64,000 bases of DNA, from positions 441,007,502 to 441,071,501 of the forward strand of contig OZ010794.1 in assembly GCA_963932465.1 (NCBI GenBank), read 5' to 3'. The position numbers were made by a program, and so were the translations under genes. Below are positions 1 to 10,862 of this stretch, piece after piece. Below the pieces are notes generated by a model, which was given only the letters and a program-made list of their open reading frames with translations, was not told the origin of the DNA and ran no database searches. Numbering within the stretch: position 1 is the stretch's first letter; the number at the start of each line of letters is the position of its first letter. The DNA comes from Maratus speciosus. Lineage: Eukaryota > Arthropoda > Arachnida > Araneae > Salticidae.

Positions 1-1083
1 ATTGAGAAAGTTTGCGAAATGTTTTCAAAGTTTAGTTTCCAGTAAGCTCTTTACCTATTCCCAAGGGCTAGGTGTTGTCAAAGCAAGATTCACGGACCAG
101 ACTTGATATCATGTACGCAGTGAATTTATTATCTCAATTTCAATCAAATCCTGGAATTACTCACTGGAACAGCTTATTAAAATTGTTAGGTTATTAAAAT
201 ATATTAAAAATTATAAACTTGAATTATCTAGAGTCAGTCGGTTAAATCTCTCATGTTACTCTGATTCAGATTTTACAGCAAACAGAGACGATCGAGTCTC
301 CATAGGTGGGTACATTTTGTTTTTGGATGAAACACCCATATCTTGGAGGACTTTCAAACAGAAATGTATAAGTCTTTTGGAACAGATGTTATATATTCCC
401 GCAGACGCCATTTTGGATTTCTGGGCATTGTTTTACCGCTTTGTTTTTATTAAAAATTAAACAATATTTAAATAATTAATAAATAGTTAAAAATATAGTT
501 CAACAACATTCCATAGCAATAGAGGATAATCATTTCTGAAGTCAGATTCCTATGTATCTGAAGAATACGTCTGGTACTCAAATATCAATAAAGCAGCCCC
601 GATGAGTGACGCGTTCTGGCAACCCCGTTAAACCTAACATGCGCATAAATCTGCTTGGCGACATTTACTTGGCAGAAAAAGAGTTTTCACGACAAGAAAA
701 TCCAAGATGGCGGCCGCGGGAATATATAACATCTGTTCCAGTCTTTTAACTATGGAGGCTGAATATGTCAGTTTAACTGAAGCTGCTAAATAATTTTAAT
801 CTGGGTCAAAAATATTTTGAAAAATGAAGTACATAAATTAAACTTGAGAGATTGTACACTATTCTGTGATAACCAAGCTGCAATAGCCTTTTGCAATTCC
901 CCTTTTGAAAATCAGAGAAACAAACACATTCACATAAAATATCACTTTCTTAGAAATTTAGTATATGATAAAGTATTTAAACTTAAATATATTGCTAGCA
1001 AATTTAACTTGGCTGATAGTTTCACAAAACTGCAAATTAAAGAGCAGTTGTTAAAATTTCGCAAAAGAATTTTTGATATTTAA
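1..1083 (+). pseudogene. Decayed Copia-type pol 3' end (end of RT plus RNase H), split by a MITE
   Basis: Translation of 100-380 gives the run that follows the reverse transcriptase in Ty1/copia Pol (MYAVNLLSQF near 111-140), then the RNase H start YSDSDFTANRDDR and GGYILFLDETPISWRTFKQ. Coding resumes after 747 with MEAEYVSLTEAA and continues to FCDNQAAIAF, NKHIHIKYHF and LADSFTKLQ, ending at a stop at 1081-1083. These are hallmarks of copia RNase H. It is broken by a 361-bp MITE at 379-739, by a stop just after EAAK near 790, and by frame changes in the first 200 bases. It is clearly diverged from the intact-length Copia at 10.1-15.9 kb, so it is a separate, older insertion. Its 5' part lies outside the window. 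Confidence 0.85.
379..739. mobile_element. 361-bp MITE with 24-bp perfect terminal inverted repeats and 8-bp TSD
   Basis: The ends are perfect inverted repeats over 24 bp (379-402 and 716-739, starting GGAACAGATGTTATATATTC). They continue imperfectly inward through a CGCCAT(T/C)TTGGATTT block. An exact 8-bp direct repeat AGTCTTTT flanks it (371-378 and 740-747). It has no coding capacity, so it is non-autonomous. An 8-bp duplication is typical of hAT, and also of Merlin, whose ends often start GG; the superfamily is not settled. The insertion interrupts the RNase H coding sequence of the Copia fragment. Confidence 0.88.
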
Positions 1084-1288
1084 ATTTTTGTTGGGGGAGG
1101 AGGGGGGATAATTCTTCTTACAGTGTTATTCACTCTTATCAATGCCTTGCCAATAAAGTCTTGTATGACCTGACATTGATCTAATTGTTTTTTAATTTAA
1201 AGTGTAATTTAATTTTTTATTGGACTTTTGAAGTTTTGCATTTTTGAAATTTTTTCATGTATTTGTAATCTTATATTTTTATAATAGA
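1084..1288 (+). other. Copia fragment 3' tail: purine tract and possible LTR start
   Basis: Just after the RNase H stop lies a purine-rich tract, GGGGGAGGAGGGGGGATAA, at about 1092-1111, like a polypurine tract priming plus-strand synthesis. A TGTTATTCAC sequence about 15 bases later could be the start of a 3' LTR. No second LTR is visible, and a foldback element begins at 1289, so the boundary is unproven. Confidence 0.4.
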
Positions 1289-1662
1289 CCGGAAGCACAG
1301 ACAATCACCTCATCGAGTTCATGGATGAAATTCTAGCGTTAGTTAAATCTTGATTCACATATTAAAACGCAATCGGTCTGCCAAGTCATATCTTGATGGA
1401 AAACACCTGAAAATCCGATTTTAGCACCTGACTCATAGGTTTACCATTGTGTTTTCCTGCTCCCAATCCTCTATGTTTTCATACCTTTTGGTGCAGGAAA
1501 ACACAATGGTAAACCTATGAGTCAGCCGCTAAAATCAGGTTTTCAGGTGTTTTCCACCAAGATATGACTTGGCAGATCAATTGCGTTTTAATATGCGAAT
1601 CAAGATAACTAATCCTAGAATTTTATCCGTGAACTCAATTAGGCAACTGTCTGTGCTGCCGG
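1289..1662. mobile_element. Foldback (long inverted repeat) element, about 374 bp
   Basis: Two arms of about 170 bp (1289-1460 and 1493-1662) are near-perfect reverse complements around a 32-nt loop. The arm ends read CCGG(A/C)AGCACAGACA, and the innermost arm sequence GGTTTACCATTGTGTTTTCC is fully matched. CCGG at both ends could be a 4-bp target duplication or part of the repeat. There is no coding sequence. It inserted 3' of the old Copia fragment. Confidence 0.85.
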
Positions 1663-2114
1663 CTCCTGGTTTAAACCTTTGTCATATTTTTGTAATGCTC
1701 TAGAGATGGAGAAAAAGGAGGCTGATTGTTACGCATCCATAGATTTAAAGCTTAAAGAAGTATTCAGAAGGTTTTATAAAACCCATAAAGTTTAAAAAGG
1801 TACTTACTTTTTATATCAATGAATGTTTCTTTTTCACTCTCTCTTGAGCAGCATGTTTACATATCTGAAATAACCAGCAAAATGTTTCATTCACTGGCTT
1901 CAGAGGTAAGTATGTTATTAAATCACTGACAGTAACAGAGATTTCAGGATCGCGTTATCCGCTGTAACCGGCTCGTTTTTCAATGTCATACTTTGTAGTC
2001 AATGGCATTTCGGATACAGGTTTGTACTTAAAGATTGGCAACAGGTTTATTCAAAACAAATGTTAAGTTGTGTATAAAAGTCTGGACTGTCATGGATCTT
2101 TTGCCTTTCTGAAA
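1663..2114. other. Non-coding AT-rich stretch, nothing recognised
   Basis: No reading frame, RNA gene or repeat boundary is supported here. It separates the foldback element from the Tigger-type MITE. Confidence 0.6.
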
Positions 2115-2116
2115 TA

Positions 2117-2875
2117 CAGTAATCCCTTAACATTCACGAGTTTTGATGATTTGCAAAATAAAAAATGAAGAACATTTCAACATTCGCAAATACTTAACTT
2201 GATTATTCACAAATTTTCTTTTATAAAGAATATTTTTTACAAAGTAAACTGACTTTGTTTTACCAATTCCATAAAATATTTGAAAGTGGATAGCTGTTTT
2301 GTACTGTATAGCCTAAGTTCGAGAATTTCAACCCTTGTATTAAATCAAATTATAGATCAGTAATTTCGAGAAATCTAAAACATGACTTCATGCTAAAAAT
2401 AATAAAATACAAGATTTTCTAAAACTCAAAACTTTTATTTCAAATACAAATTTTTCTGCAAAATTTGTATGGGAAAATTTAAAACCTCAACAACAATTGG
2501 TTGACAAAACAACAGAATGCAATCCTTCACTGGTGTAGAGTCTTAAATTAAAGAGAAATAAAGGCCGCAACTTTTCCTCACATAAAGATTCATAAATAAA
2601 AGATCTATTCCGCCGAACAACCGCATATCGCTAAATGTTTTCAGCCATCAATTAGCAACTAAACTTTGTGCAATATATTTATAATTATTAAAATAAAATG
2701 TATTTGCAGCATGTACGTTTTTTAATGCTTAATAAATATATTTTTATGTTTCAATTGCTTTTTTCCATTTAAAAAAAATCATAAAACTTAACCCCCTCTT
2801 ATGCACTGGAAGATAGTCTCAACATTCGTGGAGGTTTTCAAGAGCCTAACCCACGCGAATGTTAAGGGATTACTG
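2117..2875. mobile_element. Non-autonomous pogo/Tigger-type element (759 bp)
   Basis: It starts CAGTAATCCCTTAACATTC and ends with its reverse complement GAATGTTAAGGGATTACTG. TA dinucleotides flank both sides (2115-2116 and 2876-2877), the target duplication of Tc1/mariner/pogo elements. The motif of AACATTCG plus an ATG-rich subterminal repeat recurs inside both ends. No transposase frame remains. The 'CAGT...TTAAC' terminus resembles the other Tigger-like elements at 22.5, 45.2 and 59.0 kb. Confidence 0.85.
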
Positions 2876-3084
2876 TATCTGCATGTTAATCATCCTTTTC
2901 ATAATGTAGCTGTATTTAAAATATTATTTTAAGTTTTATTTAAGTTAACGGCAAAGTAATGCTGTATTTAGTGCATCTCATCTCATGTTAAATAAATCCC
3001 TTTTTTTAATGGAACTGTTGTTTTGAATAAAGTCTTCCACACTAAAACACTGCATACTCTGCTTGGTCATATGTTTAAATGGCC

Positions 3085-3576
3085 GACACTCAAAAACTAA
3101 TGTGCAGATTTTCATCAAACTTCAGATTCACTTAGAAATACTGACATGCGTTGTTGCTTATTAGGTTTTGTTGTTAATCACTGAACAGGTGGCGTTGTTA
3201 AGCTGCATTTTTCAAGATTTCAGCTGGATCTCAAAAACTAATGCACAGAATTTAACTTCATATTATGTTACACTTTCACATGAACAGATTCTTATTAGGC
3301 TGCGGAATATACAACACAACAGGTGTCACTTTTATGCTCTTTGTGTTGGGAATTTTGGTTGCAGACATCCAAGTGGGCGAATGCTGAAATTGAATAATTT
3401 GTTTGACAGACGCGAATCTTCTTTTTAATTGTACACAATTCAAGGAACCTATACCTTTTAAATCCTCATGATAGGCATAAATTGTCATTTGATTTTGGTA
3501 CTGTGATGGTGAATTTTCAAGTATTAACGTGTATGAGATAGAAGAAAGCGGAATTAGCACATCCGACTAAAAGAAA
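3085..3576 (+). repeat. Dispersed repeat, copy 1 (about 490 bp)
   Basis: This stretch is clearly homologous along its length, same strand, to 57925-58412. Shared blocks include AAAACTTCAGATTCA-type sequence, GGGAATTTTGGTTGCAGACATC versus AAGAATTTTGGTTGCAGACATC, and a shared end at GTATTAAC(G/A)TGTATGAGATAGAAGA. Both copies have short open stretches, but their frames are not conserved, so it is non-coding. It abuts a Helitron-like 3' end at 3577. The element class is unknown. Confidence 0.75.
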
Positions 3577-3720
3577 CTAGCTGCCCCCCCCCCCCCCCTC
3601 CCGGCGCTGCCCAGGCCCGTAATAATATTCTTAAATTTTTATCGCAGATCCGTACAGAGGGAGGTGGGGGTGGAGACGGTGCAAATTACCAGGGCCCAAT
3701 TCTTGTTCATTTCCAAAGTT
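3577..3720 (-). mobile_element. Helitron-like 3' terminus (minus strand)
   Basis: Read on the minus strand, the segment ends GGGCAGCTAG followed by T, preceded by TTAAGAATATTATTACGGGC and a GC-rich potential hairpin. This is the CTRR-type end of Helitrons, which insert between A and T. The same terminus occurs on the plus strand at 28482-28530. Just inside is the shared block GCACCGTCTC(C/T)ACCCCC...TGTACGGA, also at 27990-28070. A poly(C) run at 3584-3598 interrupts the GC-rich hairpin. The 5' end is not fixed; it may lie near 7121. Confidence 0.5.
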
Positions 3721-3929
3721 GTGTAAATTCACAGGTTAAGTTTTTAAATTTTTATATGTCTCATACTTTTAGGTAGCTTTCTTTACAAAAAGCTACCTAT
3801 TGCAGCCGTTCGGAGGAAAGCGATTTCAAAAAATTTTGGTATATTTTCATCGATCATGACCCCCAGACCCCGAAACCACCCTCCGTTCAAAATTTATATA
3901 TATATATATCTGACCTATGTCACACTCTA

Positions 3930-6010
3930 ACTCTCGTAATTATGAACCGATTTCGATGTAATTCGGTGTGTACATAGTACATACCAATGTCTCGACCGAG
4001 TTCGTTGGCCAGCTTCATCCGTCGTTTTGTTTCAAAATGGCGGCCATTTAAAATTTTTAATAAAATTTAAAATTTGAAATGTGGTACCAAAAAATTAGAA
4101 ATGGAAAAATATTTTTTTCTTATGTATTTGACCTTTATACAAAGATTCCGGAGCAGTTTTTGTTTCGTCTATCTTAAAAAATGGCTGAGTTATAGCATTT
4201 TGAATTTCTAGCGTGGCTGGCATTTTGAAACGTCCTGAATTTTGTCACGCGATAAAAGGCGTATTTATGAACCGATTTCGATGTAATTCAGTGCATACAT
4301 AGTACATACCAATGTCTCGACCGAGTTCGTTGGCCAGCTTCATCCGCCATTTAAAATTTTTAAAAAAATTTAAAATTTGAAATGTGGTACCAAAAAATTG
4401 AAAATGGAAAAATATTTTTTTTTATGTATTTGACCTTTATACAAAGATTTCGGAGCAGTTTTTGTTTCGTCTATATCTTAAAAAATAGCTGAGTTGCAGC
4501 ATTTTGAATTTCTAGCGTGGCTGACATTTTGAAACGTCCTGAATTTTGTCACGCGATAAAAGGCGTATTTATGAACCAATTTGGATGTAAATTCGTTTAT
4601 ACATAGTACATACCAATGTCTCTAGCGGGTTCGTTGGCCAGCTTCATCCGCCATCTTGTTTAAAAATGGCGGCCATTTAAATTTTTAAGAAAAATTTAAT
4701 TTTGAAATGTGGTACCAAAAAATTGAAAAACTATTTTCTTCTTATGTGTTTGACCTTGATAAAAAGATTCGGGAGCAGTTTTTGTTTCGTCTATATCTTA
4801 AGAAATGGCTGAGTTATAGCATTTTGAATTTCTAGTGTGGCTGACATTTTGAAACGTCCTGATTTGTCACGTAATAACAGGCGTATTTATGAACCGATTT
4901 GGATGTACCTTGGTGTGTACATAGTACATACAAATATCTCGACCGAGTGCGTTGGCCAGCTTCATCCGCCATCTTGTTTAAAAATGGCAGCCATTTAAAA
5001 AAATTTAGAAAATAAAAAAAATTAAAATGAGATAACAAAAAATTGGAAAATTAAAAAGATTTTTTTCGTATGTGTTTGACCTTGATAAAAAGATTCGGGA
5101 GCAGTTTTTGTTTCGTTTATATCTAAAAAAAATGGCTGAGTAATAGCATTTTGAATTTCTATTGTGGCTGACATTTTAAAACGACCTGATATTTGTCACG
5201 CGATAACAGGCGTATTTATGAACCGATTTGGAAGTATCTTTGTCTGTACACAGTACATACCAATGTCTCGGCCGAGTTCGTTGGCCAGCTTCATTCGCCA
5301 TCATTGTTTCAAAAGGGTTTCCATTTAAAAATAAATTAAATTTAAAATGAGGTATTAAAAAATTGGAAAATGAAAAATATTTTTTTTATGTGTTTGGCCT
5401 TGATACAAAGATTCCGGAGCAGTTTTTGTTTCTGAAAATTTGTTCTTTTGTTTATATCTTAAAAAATGTTTGAATTATAGCACTTTGAATTTCTAGCATG
5501 CCTAACATTTTGAAACGATCTTGTATTTGTCACGCGATAACACACGTATTCGCCTATTTCTATGTAAGAAGGCATGTGGATAGTATACATCAATATCTCG
5601 ACCAAGTTCGCTGGCCAGATTCATCAGCCATCTTGTTTCAAAATGGCGGCCATTAAATAAAAAAAAATATATATATTTAAAGTGAGGTGCAAAAAAATTA
5701 GAAATTGAAAAAGGTTTCTTTCTTAAGTATTTGACCTTGATATAAGGATTCAGGAGCATTTTTTGTTTGTCTTTACCTTAAAAAATGGCTCAGAATGGCT
5801 CAGTTTCAATTTCTATTGTGGGTGACATTTTGAAAAATCTGATTTTTTGCATGCGACAGCACTCGTATATATCAACCGATTCCGATGTGAGTGAGCATGT
5901 GCACAGCAATTACTAAGGCCTCGACCAAGTTCACTGGTTAGCCTCATCCACCATTTTGTCTTAAAATGTGAGGCACTTTAAGAAATTGCCGAATTTGGCA
6001 GCCAAATATA
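3930..6010. repeat. Tandem array, about 7 diverged units of 305-330 bp
   Basis: Each unit carries the same ordered blocks: a TATGAACCGATTT(C/G)GATGTA start, a (T)ACATAGTACATACCAATGT block, CTCGACCGAGTTCGTTGGCC, an AATGGCGGCCATTTAAA block and TTTGACCTT(T/G)ATACAAAG. The ACATAGTACAT marker falls near 3970, 4296, 4600, 4918, 5250, 5590 and 5900. Units drift progressively toward the 3' side. Reading frames here (for example 4832-5038 and 5502-5759 minus) are by-products. The array lies between Helitron-like blocks at 3577-3720 and 6237-6445 and may be carried by that element. Confidence 0.88.
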
Positions 6011-6236
6011 AGTTACTTTAAAGAAAAGCAGTTGGATAAAGCTGACTAATTTCGCGAAATTCTCATTCATTATATTGATAAAAATTAGTATTGAATCTCC
6101 TATATTCGGTTTCTACTAAATTGAGCTTCATGTGTTTGAATGATATAAGTTGGCTTTTTTAAAATAAGGAATATGAAAGCTACCTCTTCCTCCCAGCACT
6201 GGCCGGAAGGACTTTTTTTAAATTCCAAATTAATTG

Positions 6237-6445
6237 ATGAATTCAATTAAAATTTAATTATATTTTCGATAATTTAATTTTTTATTTAAAATCTTTATAT
6301 GAAAAAGCAATTAAAAATACAACATAAACTGTAATACTGAAAAAGAAATAATAAAACTGTAAGCAAATATTACTATATAGATTTTTTTTAAAGTACCATC
6401 CAGCAAATTTATTTTCTAATAGAGTAAAGCTTGTTTATAACGGGA
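6237..6445 (-). repeat. Dispersed repeat block, inverted copy of 27555-27765
   Basis: The reverse complement of this stretch matches 27555-27765 closely. Shared blocks include GAAAATAAATTTGCTGGAT, ATATTTGCTTRCAGTTTTAT, CTTTTTCAGTA(C/T)TACAGTTTATG and AAAGATTTTAAATAAA. At both loci the block lies upstream of the Helitron-like 3' end in the same relative orientation, which supports one mobile family. Confidence 0.7.
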
Positions 6446-6594
6446 TCCAGCAATAAACATACAAAAAAAGTTCCAGCTCCCCCTCTCCACAAAAATGTTA
6501 TTATGCTTTGTTGAATTTAAATAACCTGCATAAAATGAAATTTATCACTATTTGTTTTCCTTTCTGTCTAAGGAGGTTTATTTTATCTTACTTC

Positions 6595-7122
6595 TTGTGG
6601 GCCCGTAATAATATTCTTAAATCTACCTGAAATTTGTATTGCAGGTCCGTACGGGGGAGGGGGCGTTAGACAAAATTACTTTAAAGTCATGACAACATTT
6701 TGTAAATTTCTCACAGCTGATTAATTCGCATTTCCAATACAGCGCTCAGTAATTTGGATTTCAGAAGCAACGCGTGCATGCTACGGTTATTAAGCCTATT
6801 TTATCGATCGCTTATGCTCTATGTATATCAGAGATCTCCATCCAATCTATTTCGATTTTCTCTTCTTAATTCGTTGTCTTCACTTTCAAGCATTTGCCAC
6901 GATCTTTTACGGGCATTTCAAATGATATTTTGAAGCTCTATAATTTCAGCGAAACATCATGGATTCCTCACGGCAAAATGTAAATAAACCCGATCGCCCT
7001 AAATCCTGCCAAAGACTTTTACACAATAACCAATGAGATGCGTTTCTCGGGCATTGCCATTAGACAATAACAAATAATCATTATTTCTGTGCCACGTATG
7101 TTAGCGTAATATATATATAGAT
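6595..7122. repeat. Second Helitron-like fragment with possible 5' end near 7121 (minus)
   Basis: The sequence GGCCCGTAATAATATTCTTAAAT at 6600-6622 and the following GGTCCGTACGGGGGAGGG repeat the 3'-end block seen at 3620-3670. On the minus strand the far side begins ATCTATATATATATTACGC near 7122, loosely like the TCTATACTAATA Helitron starts at 22142 and 37827. There is no coding sequence. The boundary assignment is an inference. Confidence 0.35.
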
Positions 7123-7125
7123 AAT

Positions 7126-8894
7126 CTAGAAGATGAAACATAGACATTTCATGTTTTTCGTTATATTGTCAAACATCAACAGCATATTTGTTTTAATTTT
7201 CAATTGTTGTAATTTACCCTATACTTTTTGATAATTTATTAAAGCCAAAATTTTTTAACTTGGCATATTTTCATATGTAAATTAGACTATATTTTTGCTT
7301 TAATTATCTTTTCTATAAGATTATGATATTTAGCTATTATAAAAACTGCTGACATTATAGAAATTCTAATTTTCGCAATCCCAGGATTGAATCTAAGCAA
7401 TCCCGAAATGGGAAATTAGCCTTGGGATTGTAATCCCTACTTGTAAACCTTGTACTAAGTACACTGCTTTAGAGTATAAAAAGTTTTTCAAATTTTGAGG
7501 TGTGGGAAATTTTACAAGCCAAATTAATGATGAAGGTTAAATTTCTTTATAAGTAACAGAAAAAGAAAATAAATAAATATTAAATTTAAATAATTTCTTA
7601 TGGTGTATTTTTCTGATTATTTTACTATATTTTCTGATTTCACATAAATAACAGCATTAAACAAATTTCTAAATAATATGAATATTTTTTTTTTTCTCTA
7701 ACAAATGGAATTCAGACCACTGTATAAAAAAAAAAAACACTGTCACAAAAAATCTTGACTCATAAAAATGTGTTTAAAAGAAATGAATTAAGCATTAGAA
7801 GCAAATAAAATAAGGAAGAATAAAAAAACAACAAAGTAATATTTAAAATCTTTTTATTTAACGATATGAATAGGTAAATAAGATATCCTAGACGCGCCTC
7901 AAAAAATAAATTTATCTGTGCACTGTAATTATTCAAATATTGATTCATTATTTAGTTAACTTATGTAAGCAAATTCAATTCTTCATACATTGTTTATTAA
8001 CAACACATTTTTGAAAGCAGTTAATAATAAAGAAAACAAAGGATAGGTATAACAAAACACTGTCCTTAAATAATACAGAGACAACTTACATCTGACTACA
8101 ACTTAAAAGGAAGTAGTTATATATATACATTTAGTATTATTTTTTTCATACAAAATAATTCAGTAAATTTTATTAGTTAAAAAATAACTTGGTAATCAAA
8201 GGTAAAATATTATGATGCGCATACAGCACGACTCCTTTCTCTGAATGTTGTATCATACAATTATATCTCAAATGTTAACCCTTTAGCATACATCAAGAAT
8301 GATTCTAGACAAATTATTAGATTTGAGATTACAAATTATCCCACTACATCTACAGTGGAAACAGATTTGCACATATCATAATACCGATACTACAATATAT
8401 ATATTATCCACTACTGTTATATTTAAGGACAGAACTAAATAACAAAGCATATTAAATCTCATAAAAGGAACTTAAAACGGAAAATTTCAAAATGAAAAGG
8501 GAAAGTGATATTGATTTACATAAAGAAAATACTAAAGTACAAGAAAGAAAAAAAAAAAAAGCATTGGTCCATTATTACTTAAAAACAATAGTTCATATCA
8601 CAAATAAATATACATATACATTTTAAAAATTAGAAACAGAAAATGCCAAGTTTGTCCCCTGTAATTATTAAATCGACAAAAGATAAAGGAAGAACAAAAA
8701 CAGTTTTGCAAGTAATTAACAAACCTTATAAAAATTTTGCATATATCTGAGAAAACTGAACAATATGACACACATTCTACTAATAGAAGAATGCAGGTAA
8801 TTTGTTGCAGTACTGGCACATTAACTTTGTACAAAATGGTGGTGTGCAATATAAATTAAAACTGTAAATACTTTTTTTTTTAATGACATTCAAA
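7126..8894. other. AT-rich intergenic stretch downstream of UBE2Q
   Basis: No gene, TE boundary or RNA is recognisable. It lies 3' of the proposed UBE2Q poly(A) site and could hold a longer alternative 3' UTR. TTTATT sites (AATAAA on the minus strand) occur again further down, for example in CTTTTTATTTA near 7853. Confidence 0.5.
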
Positions 8895-9169
8895 ATTCAT
8901 TTTTGGGTGTTCTTCTGGAATTTATTAACGCAATTTTTAAAAATATTTTTGCTACAGAAAGTCATTTACTACTCTCAAGTCTTTCATGGGATCATTTAAA
9001 TATATGTGTTATAGACCTCGGTGGCCGCAAGCAAGTTTTGATGGCAAACAGCAGCAGCACTGTCTTTTTTAAACAGTCCCAGTATCAAAACAAAGATCTC
9101 AAAACAGAAGGACTAATGCTAAACTGGCATCTTGCAAAAAAAGGAAGAATCCACATGAGCACAAGCATT
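8895..9169 (-). other. UBE2Q: UBE2Q proposed 3' UTR
   Basis: Non-coding sequence follows the UBE2Q stop codon at 9170-9172. On the minus strand an AATAAA hexamer lies at 8921-8926, giving a 3' UTR of about 250-280 nt. A plus-strand reading frame over 8903-9205 is only the antisense shadow of this exon. Transcript data are not available, so longer forms are possible. Confidence 0.5.
8921..8926 (-). promoter_or_regulatory. UBE2Q: Poly(A) signal AATAAA for UBE2Q
   Basis: The plus strand reads TTTATT, which is AATAAA on the coding strand, 244 nt past the stop codon. It is the first canonical hexamer I find after the stop. Cleavage would fall around 8890-8911. Confidence 0.5.
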
Positions 9170-9201
9170 TCAGCCATCTTCTTTCGGGGGTGTAAACCAG
9201 C
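9170..9201 (-). CDS. UBE2Q: UBE2Q last coding exon (C-terminus and stop)
   Basis: The acceptor is TTATTTTCAG ending at 9202. The exon starts in phase 1: the final G of the previous exon plus GC makes a Gly codon. The reading is then WFTPPKEDG and a TGA stop at 9170-9172. The family C-terminus is GW(Y/F)TPPKEDG, so this is an exact landmark and fixes the gene's 3' end. The exon is short (32 coding nt), as expected when the conserved tail is encoded with the 3' UTR. Confidence 0.95.
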
Positions 9202-9739
9202 CTGAAAATAAATAACACAAGCACAAAATTAAAATTGTCATCTGTATTCAAATTAACATCATTCATGAAACTCAGCAATGTAGGTATAATCCTCCTACAA
9301 TAACGTAACTAAAGTTCTTTATGAAAGAAACAGTTCACAATGCTACGGGGAAAGAAAGTTGCTAATAGACATAAATGGTGTAGGAAACACATCAACTAAA
9401 AACTAGATTTCGCTTGTTGTTAGGGTGACTGCCACATTAATTAACAAATAAGTTTATCTAAGTTTGCATGACTCATTGGCAGACCTGCCAACCTTTGAAA
9501 ATGAGAAATCGTAGCACACAAAATTAAAATTAATCTGGAGGTTGCTTGGTTGGTTTTTCGTGTTTCGCATCCATCTTTTGACATCCGTAAAAGGAATAAA
9601 GTTTCAGTTTTTAACTCAATATACTAAATTTTTTCCTCTGAAAATTTTTATATACTTTTTAGAGTTTCTTCTCGTTTCAAAGAGTTTTTTTTTTCACATT
9701 TGTAAAAGGAGCCTGGTTCCAATTTTTTAGCCCAGTGCT

Positions 9740-10100
9740 GTAAATTTTGACAAAATTCGTGATTTTTTTCCCACGATCATTTCAGGATATTGACAATTTT
9801 TCCCCACAATCGTAATTTTCATTTTTCTATCACGATTCTTTGTTGAAATCCGCACTTTTTACCATGAACTTTTGACGAATTTTGTGTTTTTTACCACGAT
9901 CCTTTGACGAAATTAGAGTTTTCTTTCCATGATCTTTCTGTGAAATTTGTATTTTCTTATTTATCTTTTGATGAAATTTGTGTTTTCTTACTTATCTTTC
10001 GATGAAATTGGCATTTTTCTTACTGATTTTTTGACGAAATTCGCGTTTTCTTTCTGCGATATTTTAACAAAATTCATGATTTTTTGACGAGATTTATTTT
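9740..10100 (+). repeat. Degenerate 31-bp minisatellite, left block
   Basis: Repeated TTTGACGAAATT(C/T)G(C/T)G and CGATC(T/C)TTTGA motifs recur about every 30-33 bp (for example near 9847, 9900, 9965, 10030 and 10085). The array is cut by the Copia LTR at 10101 and resumes at 15909. The same motif fills 23.5-25.1 and 41.2-42.9 kb in the same orientation. Confidence 0.75.
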
Positions 10101-10774
10101 TGTGGAAGAACCACACTTTTTATTAAGTTTTTTTCCATCATTTTTTCAACTTTATTTCTTGTATTAAGTGTTTTATTTAAAAAGGTACCTTTTACTTTAT
10201 TTCAATGATAAAAACTACTAACTTACTAACAAAACTAACCCTAACACTTAACTTCAACAGCATGCTGGCATCCATATTGTTTACATTTTGTTTTTATGGT
10301 TTTCAGTTAAATTCATAGTTAATTGATTGAATGGTTGGTTGGTTACCAACAAGGTATCAGTTAAACTTTGTTGACATGTTTTTCAGGTTGCACAGTGTTA
10401 CTCAACTTTCTGTTGTTTATGCAAAAGAGTTCCAGCATGTGCTGGCTAGTTGTGATTGGTTGCAAACCATTATAAAATGAGAGAGTTTCTCATTCATGTC
10501 ATCTAGTTCTTGCTTTAGTGTTGATGTTGTAAAATTGAACATAATAATAAAAAGCTCTTAGTTTTTATTTAATGAAGTCTTCATTTCTAGTATGTATCAT
10601 TGTGAGTCATCTATCTCATTTCTTCTACAAGTCTCTTCAAATTTGTAAGTAGACATTTTATTTTCTACTAAGAAGATGGGAGCTAATAGGTATTGTGTTA
10701 AGAAGTTAAAGACAGTTAGAATTCATTAATTTTTAAAGTAATTGCACTCTGCTATATAGTACTTAATGAGAACA
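10101..10774 (+). repeat. 5' LTR of Copia element
   Basis: It begins TGTGGAAGAACCACAC and ends GAGAACA. A TATAAAA box at 10471-10477 (after CAAACCAT) is the likely RNA polymerase II promoter element, and an AATAAAAAGC sequence at about 10546 could serve as the poly(A) signal in the 3' copy. It matches the 3' LTR except for one base in AACAAA(A/G)CTAACC, one in TATGG(T/G)TTTCAG, and a T-run of 7 rather than 8. Confidence 0.95.
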
Positions 10775-10776
10775 AA

Positions 10777-10793
10777 GGGTTATGGAACCCAGT
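10777..10793 (+). other. Primer-binding site, initiator tRNA-Met half type
   Basis: Two bases after the 5' LTR the sequence GGGTTATGGAACCCAG resembles the reverse complement of the anticodon arm of initiator tRNA-Met (CCCATAACCC). Drosophila copia is known to prime from a 5' half of tRNA-iMet cut in the anticodon loop, so this fits that mode. The match is inferred by eye. Confidence 0.6.
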
Positions 10794-10862
10794 ATTGCAC
10801 CATTTTAAAGGCAGAATTTGATGAGTTTTAACTTAGAAATATTTCAGTGTTTGTAAACAAAC

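Noticed and set aside
3276..3560. 94-codon minus frame with a counterpart at 58075-58317
   Set aside because: Similarity follows from DNA-level repeat homology; stops and frame are not preserved, and there is no recognisable domain.
8903..9205. 100-codon plus-strand frame
   Set aside because: It is antisense to the last UBE2Q exon and 3' UTR, which has a precise family match.
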